DNA from: Lichenostomus cassidix
Lineage: Eukaryota > Chordata > Aves > Passeriformes > Meliphagidae
NCBI GenBank assembly: GCA_008360975.2
Contig: CM039184.1
Span: 45,207,797 to 45,271,796 of the forward strand
Direction of reading: 5' to 3'
Length of the DNA stretch: 64,000 nt
Below are positions 1 to 14,162 of this stretch, one piece after another. The number at the start of each line of letters is the position of its first letter. Positions within the stretch are counted from its first letter, which is position 1. The notes beneath the pieces were generated by a model. The model was not told the origin of the DNA. It saw only the letters and a list, made by a program, of their open reading frames with translations, and did no database searches. A program made the position numbers and the translations under genes.

Positions 1-390
1 AGAGGCTCCCGGGTACAACGCGTATACAATTTTATGGACCTCACCAATTAGCATATCTATCTAAAATTCCCCAATAAGAAACCTAAAAAATGAAGTAATT
101 GCCCCCTTATTCTAATTATCTCCCCCCCCCAAAAGGCTACAACTTAATTTACAAAAACATGTTCCAGAGATGAGGCTCCGTTCAAGGTTGGTGCCTCATG
201 CTCTTGAGATTTTGGGGATGTTTCATCTTCCCCAAAGAATTCTGAACTAGGCTAGAGTACAAGGGTTATAAACATGTGGGCTAAGGTACAGGGATTAAAA
301 AGTACAGGAATGGGAAAGGATGTAAAGTATAAAAAGGGTATAAAAGTATAATTAAAAAGGACAAAAAACCCATCAGGCATCAATTGAATA
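1..390. repeat. possible LTR or other interspersed-repeat remnant at window edge
   Basis: The first ~390 bases have a texture unlike the intron that follows: a C9 run at 122-130, then purine-rich stretches with repeated TATAAAA-like words around 320-360. It reminds me of long terminal repeat sequence common in songbird genomes, but I cannot align it and I see no clear boundaries, target-site duplication or coding remnant. It lies within the inferred upstream intron of SCFD2. It could equally be ordinary low-complexity intron. Confidence 0.27.
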
Positions 391-3300
391 GCTGAATACT
401 TGTTGCAGTTACTGGAGGGCTAAGATGCAACCTGGAGATGGAGATGCAAAGGCCATCACTGCTGAGAAGTGATTCCAACTGTGAAGAAAGTGTGAGTCTC
501 CCTGTTGAGCTTCAGAGTTTGTTGGCAAATTTGACTTCATCTCTGTTTTAGAGTTGTTTAGAGTATCTAATATATAAAACTATGGACTGAAATGATGGCT
601 TAAAACAGTGATTTTACATACCTTGTACACTGTAGAGAGCTTTAAAACTAGTTCAGTTCATTGACCTGTCTTTTCTTTCTCTTGGTTACATTGTAATAGA
701 CTACTCAAACCAGAAATAATTCCCCCGTCATCTTACTATGGAGGGATCTTAAAGGAAGAAATCTCACCTTTAAAATAAACACCAGAATTTATTGTAAAAA
801 TGGCTTCTCTATATTATCATTGGACTATCTCTCCTAAATGAACCAGAGGGATGCAGGTGTACTCTCCAGAAGAGTTTGACCCACTGCCTATTTTTGTGTA
901 TGTCTATCACTCTGATCTGATATTAAATGTATGATCCATTGGTTAAATACATCTGTCTACCTGTCTAAGTAGGCCAGACTGTAGCCACTGATGCAAAGAG
1001 GCTTAATCAGCTATTCAGAGTGCAGCACTTAGTGACCAGCTCTGGCATGCCCTGTGCATTCAGGTTCTCCACCCGTACAGCAGGCTGGCATGCCAGTAGT
1101 TCTCTTAAGAAAAACAAGTTAAATTTAGTGCTTAGAGATGGAAATATTTAATTAATCTGGCCACCAATCTTGCTGACATCTATCATAACATTTTTGATTG
1201 CTAGTTGAAAATATGCTTAGTGTAAAATACACTTCCAGCATCTCTGACTTGTATTAATAGAGCTATTATGCGATTTTCATTGGGGCTCAGTTTTGCTTCA
1301 ATGTGTCTCCTGGGGAAGCAAGGGATGAAATGCATTTTCACTGAATGTAGAGTGCAGCCCATACAGTTCATTTCTTAAAATATTTTAATAGTTCCTAGAA
1401 GTTTCAGCAGTGAAAATCCTGTTGTAACAAATATATGGTGTTTGCAGATGGGCTTCTCAGTTTGTGAAGTAAATGAGGTGACTGTGGAAGCTACACACTG
1501 ACAGTCAGGGAAACAGTAAACTCTGGTTTTATCTCAAAGCAGAGAAACCTAAAGCAGCAGCAGCAGCACATTTCATTTTGATTCCCAGCATCCCTGGAAG
1601 ATCCAGGCTATTCTGTGTGCCAGTTCAGTATTTGGCTTTTATTTTGACCAAGCTGGCTTTGGTGTTCTAATTTGCAGGTATCCATAAAATTAAAAGGCAT
1701 CTATCAACTCAGATCACTTGAATAATTTTTTTCGAACGGGCTCCTGTTAAGATCAGTGATTGCCTGAAGAAAGACATTTGAGCCACACAGAGCTCTCCAG
1801 AGCACATCTCTAGAAGGCAAGACCCTTATCTCCCACCTCTCCATTAGCCAAAGGAGCCTTTCTAAAACAGTTTTTAAGCCCATAAATGCAATATTTTGAG
1901 GCTAATTAATATGTGTTTAAACTGTGACTAATACTTCTGGAGCCTTTGGTTCTTAAAACTTCTGCTCAAAGTTACTGCTAATCTCCTTTTGGTGTAGCTC
2001 CAATGATGTCACTTCCAAATATTGCTTTTTCCTTAACTTTGTTTCCTCATAAAGGTGTAGAAACAAGCTTATACAAGCTAGTAAGAAGACTGTCAGCTAA
2101 ACCTAAGTAGTAGTATCCAATGAGAAACCAAGTTCACGATGTCCCACAGCTGCTCAGTCTTCTGAGGTTTCATCTGGTAGTGTTCAGTGTATCCTCCCTA
2201 AGTATATTCCTATTGAGCTGGAAGTCTAGCTGTACATCACTGAGTCTGTTCCAAAATCCAAGGAGTTGAAAGCTGCACAGAACCATGAGGATTTGGACCT
2301 TCAAGATTGTTTGTATTGCTTGTGGCTTTCACACTATTTTTGATTCTGATCATTCCTGCTTTCTCCATCTTGAGGGCAGCAGATCAGGTCCTGTCACTGG
2401 GGAACTTCTCATGTTGAGCAGGATCTCCAAGCAGCAGAAAATGCCCAGTCCATTCTGATCTCCTTCTCCATGCTTACTGCCAGGTATTCTTAGGTATGCT
2501 GCCTCCAATTCCTCTGCAATGCTTCTTAATAAACCTCAGCCATATTTGGTCCCATATTCCTAGTAATTTCTGTATTTCATAATCATGTTTTTTAAATGCT
2601 TTTTGTGATTTTTTTGCTGATTATAGTATTTTAAGGCTCCCTAAAACAAACCTGATAAAATTCCATCCTTGAATATGACACATAGTTGCTTCCTGACATC
2701 TGATTATACATTCTTACAGCAGCTGCTCTTGAAACTTCATCAAGAACATCAAGAAATATATTCTCAAAGTAAAGAGTACTCTTCCTCACACTTCAGCATT
2801 TTTTCTGTGCTTGCCTACTTTTTGTCACTTTTCTTTTATACAAACCATTTCTCTGATAAACTAGTCCTCTTAACTGACTCCCTTTCTGTAATTCCTTCCA
2901 TATGTTTATTGTCCTTTGTGAAAAGTATGGAGTAAATGATTCCTACTGAGGTCATGTCATTTTGTTTACATTCTTAGTAAATATGAAGAGCATGATTGGA
3001 GCCCTTTAGGCATCTCAAATATGAATGTCTTTTTCCTGGGTCTTCTATAAAAACAGGATGCTGAATTTTGTGGAGCTAACCTGGCAAGGAATAAGTTTAA
3101 TAAAATCAATAGATGTCAGTATCATAAATGTATTGGTAAATGCAGTTGTTTTTTTTGTTAAATTCCTCTCTAGTTTAACAGTTTAATAAACATTTTATAA
3201 AAAAATCTCTCTACAACTCATTTTCAATATGGACTCTGGACAGAGCCTCATCATTGCCTGGGTGTCATTAGTAGTCTGCTCCTTGCTGAAGGAGTGAGCG

Positions 3301-6300
3301 TAACCCCATGCAGTGGCTGAGCAGCCTTGGTCTGGGTAAAGCCCAGGAAATGGGCCAGGCTCACTGTGTTTTGTGAAACTGATACATTTTTAGCTGTCTG
3401 ATGACAGTTAGGAGCTGGGAAGTAACAGATCTCAGCTTGTTGCACTTTAGCAATGATGGATGGACTGCTCTGTTAGCACTATGTCCTGTGAAAGGCTGGA
3501 GTATGTTTGGCAAGAGCATCCTTAGACATCTTAATGGTGAAAATCCAGCAGGGCTTAGCTGAGCATGTGTGAGCGATGATCTTTCAGAGGTTTACAGCTT
3601 GCCCAGACTTTCAGAGGAGCAAGGAAATGCATGTCTCTGGCTGTAGAACCAGCCAGCTGCTAAATGCCACCTCCCTGTTCTCTGGAGCACAGGCAGCAGA
3701 AGAAGTTTAAAATATACTTTTTAACAGATATATCCCCTGCTTCATCCTTCTCTCCATTCAGCTAAGCTTTCTAAATAGTGAGGAAGGGAGTCTGCCTTGC
3801 CATACCACCTAGAAATATGTGATGCAAGTCCTTCCCTGCAAGAATAAATTGCAGATCCTACAGAATCCCATGTACACCACAAAACCTCTTGCTTCTCTTG
3901 CCTTTTAAAAACATATAACGTACCACTAGTTTGAAGCTGCCTGTTTTCCTTTCATCCTTGACTATTTCATTACTTTGCCTCTCTGATAACCTTTCCACAC
4001 TTCAGTGCAGAAGCAGCTTGGTTTATTAGGAAAGGTAAAGAACTACACATCTGTATTTTCTGATGGCTTTACTATTCCTACTAGGCTTTTCCAATAGCTA
4101 GACAATTTACTCAATATTTATGTTTTGAGAGAAGGAATGAGAATTGTAATTACTTTCTGAGAGGAGAAATATTTTAATTTCTATTAGAGACTGATTCCCA
4201 GCTTTGAGCACTTCATCATTAGCGGATTGTAAACCTCTCAGACAGGCTGTCCCATAGCTATCCACTGAGCCATTTGTCAGGGCAGAAAAATGTGCCTGGT
4301 GAAATCGGTCACTGGCAGCCTGCAGCTAGACTGAACCAGGCTTTCAAAAAGGCTGCCAGACATCGCTGCACTTTTAATAGTCAAAATCCTACATTAGCAT
4401 TTATGAGAACATTTATAGAGAGATTGAGCAATTGCATGGTTTTTTTCCTAGATGTAATATTAAATCTCTGAAATACAAAAATTGTTTGCAATGATCAGAG
4501 GTGTATGTGGAAAGAGAGGGCAAGACCCCCTGCTCCTTCCAAGGCAAACATTATATAAGCTCACTTATAAACTTATCAAAATCCGTCTTGAAACTGCTTT
4601 TATTTCCAGATGCATCCAGCTACTTTCACACAAAGGCTTTTTTAGTGGCTGGATACTTCATTCCATTTTCTGGCTTATGTCTCCAATTTTACTGTTGCTG
4701 AGCTGAATAAGCCCCATTTTTTCAGATAAAGATGGTTTCTTATTTCTGCAGTCATGCTCACAGATCTGCTTTAAGTCTATTGCAGTTTTAATTCAAGTAT
4801 CTCAAGCACTGGTGACCAGAATTGTTTCTGTGGTAATTTTACCATTTTTAGGACAGAACTAGCATGTCTATATATCTACAGGAAGTGTCTTATCTGATGA
4901 ATTTTGCATGTCTCATACTGTGCTGGTAGCCCAGAGTTGTCCCTGAATCAACTAATGCCACCCAGATTCTTCTCTTCCTGTTGTTTTTGATCACAGAGTC
5001 CCAGCTGGAGAGATTTTCTGTTATTGCCTACTAAGTTGATGGCCTGGGTGAGGTTTGTCTCATTTTGTATTGCTGTACTGGTCTCTTTTGTCTCATTTCT
5101 TGTTCTTCAGAGCTTCTATATTTCAGCTCCCTGTACCTTTACCAATACCTCATAGTTTTGTCATCAAGACTGCTAGTTTTTGTGTGAAAGTCGTCACTAA
5201 ACATAGTAAGACCAGTCCTCAAGGAACGTTGCTAAGACTCTATGTAGCCTGGGCCATTGTCATCTCACCTTCTGCATGTTCCTTTCAACTCCTTTATGAA
5301 GCCCCATCTCCAGGTGTAACACAATTATACAACTGATACATTGTATCAAATGTTTAACTGAAATCCAGACTTCTGTGGGCTGAACACTCACAGTGAGTTA
5401 TCTCGCCCAGAAATACATAAGGCAAGCTGGGTTATCACCTGCATCTGTCAGCTTTTGTCCGTCTTCCTCATTCATTTTTCACACTTGGTTTTTCATTTCA
5501 AAATCTGCTTGAACTTTGTGCCTGTTTGAAAGGCAAATGACTCAACTGTGGGTTCCTGTATAATTTGTCCTCTTCCCCTACGTTTATATTCTGTATTTGG
5601 TGTTCTGCAGTTACTCAGTTATTCAGTCTTCAATTGAAAGCAAGTGGGTATATGGAGAAAAATGATTTGCAAACAGCTCTGTGGGGGTTGCATGTTTACA
5701 GCCACTGTGACTCATATCACATTTGCTCAACTTACAACTGCAAATATGTTTTTTCTAGCTGCTATCTCTGCAAAAATATGCTCAGATTTTTAAGCCAACC
5801 TGTGTCCATTTTGGCTCCATTCACTGCAGCTTTGTATCCTACTGCATTTCTGCTCAGTCAAAGCCTCATTCTGCCTTTGCTTTTTTCCCTTTGTCTCCAA
5901 GAGTTGGTTGAGGTAATCTTTGTGAGGGCAAGATCCTGAATTTTGTGGTCAGCACTCTGGAGAAGCTATGAAAAAGACCATGTAAAAAACCTCAAATAAA
6001 TTAAGCCAAGTATTATACATATTAAAGACTCTTCACAAATGGGTTGCAGTCCATTTCTCATTTGCGGGACAAGGTGTACTCTAGCTAATATCTCTGTCCT
6101 TTTTCCCTTTTGTAGTGTTGGTGAAAGCAGAGAAAGTAGGACAGTTTATTTATATCTGCAGAGTAAGCATTTCTGACTTTGAATGTGCTGGGGGCTGATG
6201 GTAGCATCTATTCATAGCTGGTTTTTAAACAAACAACACATGCCTTGTTATGTTTGTCATAGTTCTTTTGGTCTACAGATTAATAGTTTGTCTTTTTTCT

Positions 6301-7802
6301 TATCTCATATTTGTATTGCTTTAGCTTATTCCATGTTAATGACTTGGCCCTTTAGTTGAAAGCAGAAATTATTTCACAGAGTTTGATGTTAGCAAGTGAA
6401 ACTTTCTAGAGTCTACCTCTAGTCAATGCAGAGAGGTTGGTCTTTCCAGGAGATTTCCTGTGATGAGATAATGAATAGGTTTCTGGTTTTGAGATTGCTA
6501 ATTGTTAGAGATTAATCCCACTCTAGAATATTTTTAATGGCAAATAAACGACATAAAACAAGTGCTAGTGCTGTTCTTCAAGAGCAACAAATGGCCTAAT
6601 TAAATTTGTGGGTGTGCAGAGAGTTACAATAAGCTGTGACAGGACAATTCAAGACTGGGGCATTGCAGTAGAAGCTTAAACATGATATTACACCTAATGG
6701 CTGTGTGCTCTGCTTGGCGACAGCTGAGGTGAGTCCCTTCAGCTCAGGAACTGGAAGCAAAACAGCTGTGTCCAGAAATTGCAGCATTCTGGTCTTGCAA
6801 TGGGCAAACCTGGTAGGTTTGGATGAAGTATCATCCTTGCAAGTCAGTGTTTTTCCTGGGAGCTGAAAATAGTGTGTTGCTGCATTGCATCACAGACTGA
6901 GCTCAGGCCAGGAACTTGAGCATGGTGCTGCCTCCTGCCACTTTCCTCTAGCATAAAGGTTGCTGTTTAATGATTTCCAGGCTCTACCCTCAGGTTTTAT
7001 TCAGTTATTGGGGCTGTTCTGCCCCAGTGGAGAGACAAAATACCTGTGCAAGAAAACTGTATTTTTCAGATGCCATATAGAATAGCTTAATTTCTAATCC
7101 TTTGGTGCAAAAATAAAAATCTGTTTTAAAAAAATAAAGGTAGGTCACAAATACAAGGAAAATAAGACATCATTATATCACAGATAATGGAGGCTATCAT
7201 AATTTTGCACCTGACGTCGGTAAAAACTTCTTAATGAGAATGGTTTAGAATATCACCATGATATTGGCCAAGACTGTAATGTTGCACATAATCTGCAGTA
7301 AGCAGCCCTGCTTATCTAATGAAAACAACCCATAGTGATGAAGTGTATGGGGAAACTCTCTCATTTAATATTTTTCATAGCTTGAAGATGGAAATGCTTT
7401 CTCTACTCCAGGGCGATTCAATTCTGGGGTGGCATTTGCTGCTGCCAAGCCCAATGGCTGGCTCCTAGTGCTACACATTGCTGTTGGGAGGGAGGAAGTG
7501 ATGCACATGGAGGCTGCTCTGGTGGCAGCACTGAGCTGAGTAGGACAGAGCTGCTCTACTGTGCATGGTGCTGTGTATCTCCTTCTGTGTGTGTGGTGTC
7601 TTCTCATAGCAGGAGGAAATAGGAATGACTGAAGGATGTCCATCAAGCAGCAGTGGCACAGGGAAAGGTTTTGATAGTGGCCTTCTGTTGTTCAAAGTAT
7701 GCTTCCATGTAAATCTGATGGATCAGAATTAGTAATTTCCCTATCTGATATGAAACATGGTTATGGCAGGAGTCTAGGAAGTTTCCTCCTATCCTCCACA
7801 GG

Positions 7803-7830
7803 CTTCCATGGAGGTGGATATCCATGGAAG
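7803..7830. repeat. perfect inverted repeat, 10-bp arms
   Basis: CTTCCATGGA (7803-7812) and TCCATGGAAG (7821-7830) are exact reverse complements separated by an 8-base spacer. They could form a small hairpin. No function is implied by the surroundings. Confidence 0.85.
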
Positions 7831-8595
7831 TGCATCTATGTCTACTAATCATTTGAGTACCTATTAGCTTAGATATATTATATATTAATTTTTTTGTTGT
7901 AGTTACACCATTGCCATTGTATGAGCACCCTGCACCTGCCCAGTCCCAGGACAGCAAACAGCATTTTGCTGCTGCTGATCAGCCTCATGATTAAACTGCT
8001 GCTGTCAGCCCAGCAGACTTGACTGGTTGTTTGCACTTAGTAATGTCTTTGTCTCCTAAACGACATCAACAATAACAAAAAAACCTCAGTTAATTCTGAA
8101 ATTGCGTGTCTTCTTTCATTCTTAGGCAGGCACAATTCAAAGCAAAAAAATCCCTGTGCTTCTGCCATGTACTTGGAACATAAATCAAGTTATCCTTATT
8201 CTTTTGGCCACAATAAATAAGCAGGTGTTGAAACTTGACTACAAGATGACTAGTGTTTTTCATTATTTCTTTTTCCTGAAAACATTAACAATTTATACTA
8301 AATGGAAATGACTACAGATCTCAGGCATTTTCTGTCCGTTACTTGTTTCTTCAAACTTCTATTAAAAGCTGTTTTCACAAACGCACCCAATGTTTTCAAT
8401 TGGTTTTAAAGACAAAAAATGCTATTTCTTGAGTGCTTAAGAAACATTTTACACCAACTCCACAAGCCATTCAATTGTTTGTTAATTAAAATAGCACAAT
8501 TAATTCTGAATTTAAACCAGAGAGTAATTCAACAAGGCATTTAACCACTGCCCTACCTCCATCCTGTCACACCTTCTAAGTTGAATGTGTGTTTA

Positions 8596-8624
8596 CATTT
8601 TCTGTTAAAAAAAAACAGAAAATG
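8596..8624. repeat. perfect 11-bp stem hairpin with A7 loop
   Basis: CATTTTCTGTT (8596-8606) is exactly complementary in reverse to AACAGAAAATG (8614-8624), with seven A residues between. The stem is perfect but AT-rich, and there is no adjoining U-tract, coding region or RNA-gene signature that would give it a role. Confidence 0.85.
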
Positions 8625-11600
8625 AGACCTCTGCCAGCATCTTTATCTATTGCACATATTACAAATTATTGTCTGTTTTATGAATATGAGTTCATTCCAC
8701 TTAATACTCTAGGATACTCCTACATGCACTTGAGGCTTGTACTGCTGATCATTTTCTTCATTGACTGATACTTGCCATCTGCACTACAGTATGGTTTCTA
8801 ATTAACAGACAAGAAGAAGAATAAAAATGAGCATTAGTTGTATAATTTTGTGTTGTTCATAACTGGAGATCTGCTGTGTCTTGGTAGTGGCAGCTGCAAC
8901 ACCCATGTACTCAGAGGAAGGGGTGTCTTGGCACATGGTTGTGTTGTTCATTCTTTGGAAAAAAATAGCACTGCATTGGTCCATCTTCCCATAGTAGGGT
9001 TCCTTCTCTTCTCTTGAGATCCTTTCCACAGTCCCACTTCTTTCATTTTGCTTTTCATCCAAAGTATGCTTTATGCTGCCTGTCTTGCCTCTTGTATAAA
9101 GTAGTTTCAAGTTAAAAATTAACAGAAAGTGGGATCATTCATGTAGTGCTTTCTTTCTAACTTGCATTTTTTATTGCTTTATTCTTGTTCTTCCCAGGCT
9201 TTTTACTTGCTTGCCTTTTCTTGTTCATCCACAGACTGTAAAATGTTTGGACTGGGCTGTGTATTTATGATCTCTGCAAAGGGCAGTGCAGTTCCAATGG
9301 GTTATAAGAATAGATGAATATAGAAGGACTTTAAAATAATTTATACCTCCATAAAGCAAAAAAATATTCTGTGAAGGTACTTTTTATAGGATGTTATCCT
9401 CAATCAGATGTGACATATTCCCAAAACAGGAAGAGTTACCTTTTGGGACAGTACTACAGCAATGATTTCAAATGAAATAGTTTTACAGCAGGTGATGAAA
9501 AATGTAAACAACCACTTAAACCAAAGCTGGAGAGAGAAATTTGTGAAGACTTCTCCTGTTTTATTTTCAACTCCAAATGCAATACTGGTTTTGCTTAAAT
9601 ATTTCCATGAGATTCATGAAGAGCAAATGCCTCTGCAAAATGTGGTTTTCCTAATCTTATCAGAGACATAATGCTTATTCCAAATAACGTATTCACCTGT
9701 GCTGTAGGCTAAATTATCCTTTACTTCATCACCTAAATGCAAAGAATTTTATTATAAAAAATTACTGTGGTAGGTAACAGATAATACAGGTTGCTTTTAA
9801 ACTAAATTTAAATTGTTCATTATTCATGGCTTCAAAAATTGACTCATGCATTCCAAGCCCACATGTACGTTGCACTTTACAAATAGATAAATAGTTGTAC
9901 CAACAACAGCAGTTTTTCTCTGTGTATTTTTTAGAGAAAGATTTTAAACACAGTAACTTCATATTAGGTCATTTATTCAGTAGATCAAATACAGTACCAA
10001 GGATGGGAGTTTGTGTCCAGAGGGTCTGTTCTATGGAGTGTGCAATACAGTTGAGCTGGTAACATAGAGTAGATGCTGTGCACGGATTAAACCACACAAG
10101 CTCCTTGCCATGATCTCCATTTGTTGTGATGGAAGGGATTGAGAGGGCTGTGCTTCAGTGTAACTTCTTGTCTGTCTGCAGAGTATGGATGTGTGTGCTC
10201 TATGTTCACCCCTGGCACATGTGCCCAGCTGAGGGACTCAGGCATGGCTTCTTTGCAGCTCTCCTACAGCCTCAGCCCCTTGCTGGAGGCATCCCCTGAT
10301 GAGGCTGGGACACCAGAGAGAATGTAGCCAGTTCTTTGTGTGCCCGTGATGGTGGCAGGACAAAACAGCTCCAGTGAGGGACAAGTGTTGTCACAGTGTA
10401 AATGCAGAAATTTTCAATGGTCCAGTTTTTAGTCCTTTTGTCTTTGGTCATGTGTGACTTGCAATATGGCAGGTTGCTATTAAAGTAGAATTTCTGATTT
10501 CAGTGTGGAGAATTTTGGCTGTTTCTTTGAATATTATTTGTTAAAAAGGGGTTTTTTTGTGCTACACATTTAAGCCCTTTACCATAAATATTTCTGGTTT
10601 TTCTCTGGAAGTTGTGATACTTCAGTTATTCTCACTTGCAGTATGAAAGATTTGTTCTGACCTTACCCTGTTTTGTCCCCATGTTCCACCTCAGCGTCCA
10701 AAGTGTTAATGTCCATTTTCAGAAGCAGCATAAGGAACAAAGAAAAAGTGTTATATGGTCCTTGCCCAGTACAACACCTGGCCTTGAGGTCTCCAGCAGA
10801 GCATCACAAGCCACATTTGTCTGCTTTTCAGCATCATAACTATTTTCACACATTGTAGACAGTTTTGGGAGGCACAGCATGTCATGACTCTTGCACTACT
10901 GATGGAAGGACAAGAGAACGTCTTGTGCAATCTGCCAGGTAGAAAATTGTTCTCTCTAATGGCTTGGCAGGTGCTTGATAGTATAGAAAAAAGGGAACCC
11001 TTCCTTCCTCCTCCTAATGGATGTAGTCCCTGGGAGACGTGCACCTGACTTTCTCTGCTGTGTACTTTCTCACCTTGTGCTCAGCAGGCCACAGTAAGTC
11101 GTAACTCCCTCAGCAAATCTGCTCTGAACTGAGCCTGGACTTATTTAGGTCTTTATTTAGGCAGTAGCAGTATCTGATGTAGCTGTCTAAGTCTAAATTG
11201 CAATTATTCTAATCTATCTTTCTTTTTCTGTCATTAAATATTGCCCATTAATGCAACCTGGGTTGCCCATTGTCTTTCTCAGTTTTCAGATGGCTTTTCA
11301 CCTGTGCTATAGTATACAGAGTGAGGAGGCCTTTTTGAAAAGAAAGTTATACAAAGCATTAGAATGTGATTATTTTTGTCTTTCTGTTAAAAATATTGGT
11401 TTGTTTCAGTAGCTGATAAATAGATTACAGTAATTAGTTTTCATTGTGGTCTTACATTTCTATACATTTACATTATTGTATAAAGCTGCCTACATTAGTT
11501 TATGGATACCGTGAGTTCTGGTTTGGCTCAAAACTTTAATTGGAAAAGAAAATGTGTCTTGGATATTTCCCCATTGTTGTCGTTCTTAGATCCATGAGCT

Positions 11601-13554
11601 GAAACAGTTTCGCCCATTTTTACAAATTCTAGATATGACTGTTGTTTTCAGAAGGAAGCATTTTCCAATCATATGTGCAAGCCTGATTTGGCAGTTTGAG
11701 AAATACACAAACAAATTGGACTGTGAATGCAAAAAACATTGCTTGTATTCATTTCCATTGTCCAAGGAAAAAAAAAGATGGTAAAATCAAACAAAAGCAC
11801 TGACTTATTTGACTTTGTTACTGTTTTAAAAGTATGATTCATTATAACCAACATAAAGAAGAAAAGGTTTTTTTAAAAGATAAAGACATTTACAGATCTT
11901 GCCACTTGGACTTGGATGTTCCCCTCCAAATCCAAGTGGGTAAAGCATCTAGACTCCCATGGGTGCATGCACATCTTCTGGCCAAGGCAGCTGTGCAGAA
12001 CCAGTTCTGGTAGTACTGACTGCCTCACCTGCTGCTACCTGGACACAAACCTCATCCCTTGTCCTTTGTCCTTCGAATACGTGGTACCTCTTGGAATACC
12101 TTGTTGACCAGGTGGGACGCAGCAGATCCAAGGGTGAAACATTGTAGCAGCAGCACTGGAAGGTATTGACTAATGCTCCACCTGAATAGAAAGAAAGCCT
12201 TGATGGGAGTAGAAATCTGTCCTTGCCACAGTGCAGCCACCAGTCTGAAGACAAAAGGAGGGTATCTGAGAATAATTTGCAAAAGAATGAGTGAGGACTT
12301 TTGATCATACGGGTACTGGAGTGGTATGTTCATAAAGCTCTATATTGTTTAGTAAAACCTGGAGTTCTACTGGGTTCTTGCAAGAACATTATTAGGAGGC
12401 CTTATTTGACTTACAGAGCATTTACCATAGCTTTATTAGCATCTGTGGTTTTTTAATTAAGATATGGGTGACTTGAGGGAGCAACTGAATGGTTCCCTAA
12501 TGAATTTGTTACATTAATTTCCTTCAGAAAGCACATCTGAGCCTAACTTAAATTCCTCCTGCAATTAATTTATGTAATTTATTGTAGTAAGTTCTGTAGT
12601 TTTTCCCTGTAATTGTTCGCTGAATTGACAGGTTTAATTTCATGTAACATGAGAACCAGCAGTACTAAGCTTGCAATGCTTTATAAAAGTTGATATTACA
12701 TGTTGTGCTGTTGGATTTTGGCAAGAAGAAGGCAATAAAATATTCCTGTAGAATAGAAATGTCCAAATGACAGATATTAAGGCCAAAATTTGAAAAAAAA
12801 ATATTACTCTCCAAAGGTAGCTCTTAAATCCATATTTGATCACTCAGGTAAGTTGCCAGAATTTTACATGTGCAGCTTTAGAGCTTGAGATCTAGCAAAG
12901 TAGTTATCCACATGGGCTCTGAGTCCCTTGTACACCAAAGAGCAGTTTCTAGAAGGGGCTTGAAAGACTTGATGCCAACAACAACCTTTCTGACGACCAT
13001 GCTCCCCAGGGAACTCCAGAGCTTGCAGGATGTGTCCCTATATAATAAACATCTGATATTGTGCTGAAAAGCCCTTGGAGACATACATGTGGAATCCCTG
13101 GATGCTCAGCGCTGCTAAAGTGTGGATGCATATTTAAAAGCTGAAGCGGGGAAACATGATTCTAAATTTAGTTAACTCTTTAAAAAAACCATTCTGGGCT
13201 TTTTTTTCAAATGGGAGATGTTTGTTGTGATGAGAGTAAAACTACAAATTGCATCTTTGTCGGTCACAGTGCTGGTTTCCTTGGAAGTGGCTCAGACACA
13301 CTCTCCTCCTGTCACAGACACCACATCCATACCATCATCACATTGCATGGTGCTGGTGACTGCCCCAAAACACATCACTGTTTTCCTTCTCCATGTGCCA
13401 ATCACATCATAAATTACATTTATAGAAACACAGAGCTTTGATTTTTGATATTGTGTGCATTTTGCCTCCCTTTTCTAATGCTTTTCCCATATGCTGCTAG
13501 TCTGTCCCTTCCTCCTGCTCTCTGTCTTTTCTGCCTGCTAGCATTCGCAGTCCG

Positions 13555-14162
13555 AATTATGAGCTGCCTCAAAAGGAGCAGGGCCAGTGGGTTGAAGGAG
13601 GTGATTCTCCCCTTCTACTCTGTTTTTGTGGGACACCTCCTGGAGTGCTGCATCCAGCTCTGGGATCCCCAACGTAAGAAGGATATGGAGCTGTTGAAAC
13701 AAGTCCAGAAGAGGGCCATGAAGTTGATAGGAGGACTGGGGCATCTCCCCTGTGAAGACAGGCTAAGAAAGTTGGACCTGTTCAGCCTGCAGAAGAAAAG
13801 GTTGTGTGGAAACCTCCTAGCAACATTTCAGTATCTAAAGGGGGCCTACAAGGAAGCCAGAGAAGAACTCTTCATCAGGACCTGATTGGTTTGTAGTGGT
13901 AGTACAAAAAGTGGTGGGTACAAACTGAAAGAGGGGAAATTTAGGTTAGATGTTAGGAAGAAATTTTTTACTGTGAGGGTTAGACACTGGAACAGGCTGA
14001 CCATGGTAGTTGTGGATGCCCCGCCCCTGACAATGTTCAAGGGCAGGTTGGATAAGGTCTTGTGCAACCTGGTGAAGTGAAAAGTATCATTGACCATGGC
14101 AGGGAACTAGATTATCTTTAAGGTCCATTTCAACCCCTTAACATTCTATGATTCTGTGATTC
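13555..14162 (+). mobile_element. CR1 LINE, 5'-truncated, 3' end of ORF2 plus 3' UTR
   Basis: A CR1 non-LTR retrotransposon copy. From about 13559 the + strand reads as the C-terminal part of the CR1 ORF2 protein, beyond the reverse transcriptase core. The recognisable segments include VILPFYS, LLKQVQKRAMKLIGGL, EDRLRKLDLFSLQKKRL and LLATFQYLKG. A TGA stops the frame at about 13883-13885 and there is a frameshift. The remainder (FRLDVRKKFFTVRVRHWNRL) continues in another frame to about 14080. The element ends with the avian CR1 tail at about 14143-14162 (ATTCTATGATTCTGTGATTC). Truncation at the 5' end is normal for LINEs. The copy is dead and lies in the SCFD2 intron in the same orientation as the gene. 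Confidence 0.93.

Larger units (their letters stand above)
391..13554 (+). other. SCFD2: SCFD2 intron sequence, no gene seen
   Basis: This is AT-rich unique-looking DNA upstream of the first recognised SCFD2 exon. Short open frames occur on both strands, but none resembles a protein I know, none shows codon bias, and none is flanked by a convincing acceptor/donor pair in a phase that would feed the exon at 19131. I infer that it is intron because the next recognised exon starts in mid-protein and must be joined to exons further left. A short SCFD2 exon could still be hidden here; I could not find one by eye. Two short perfect inverted repeats (7803-7830 and 8596-8624) are listed separately. 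Confidence 0.6.
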
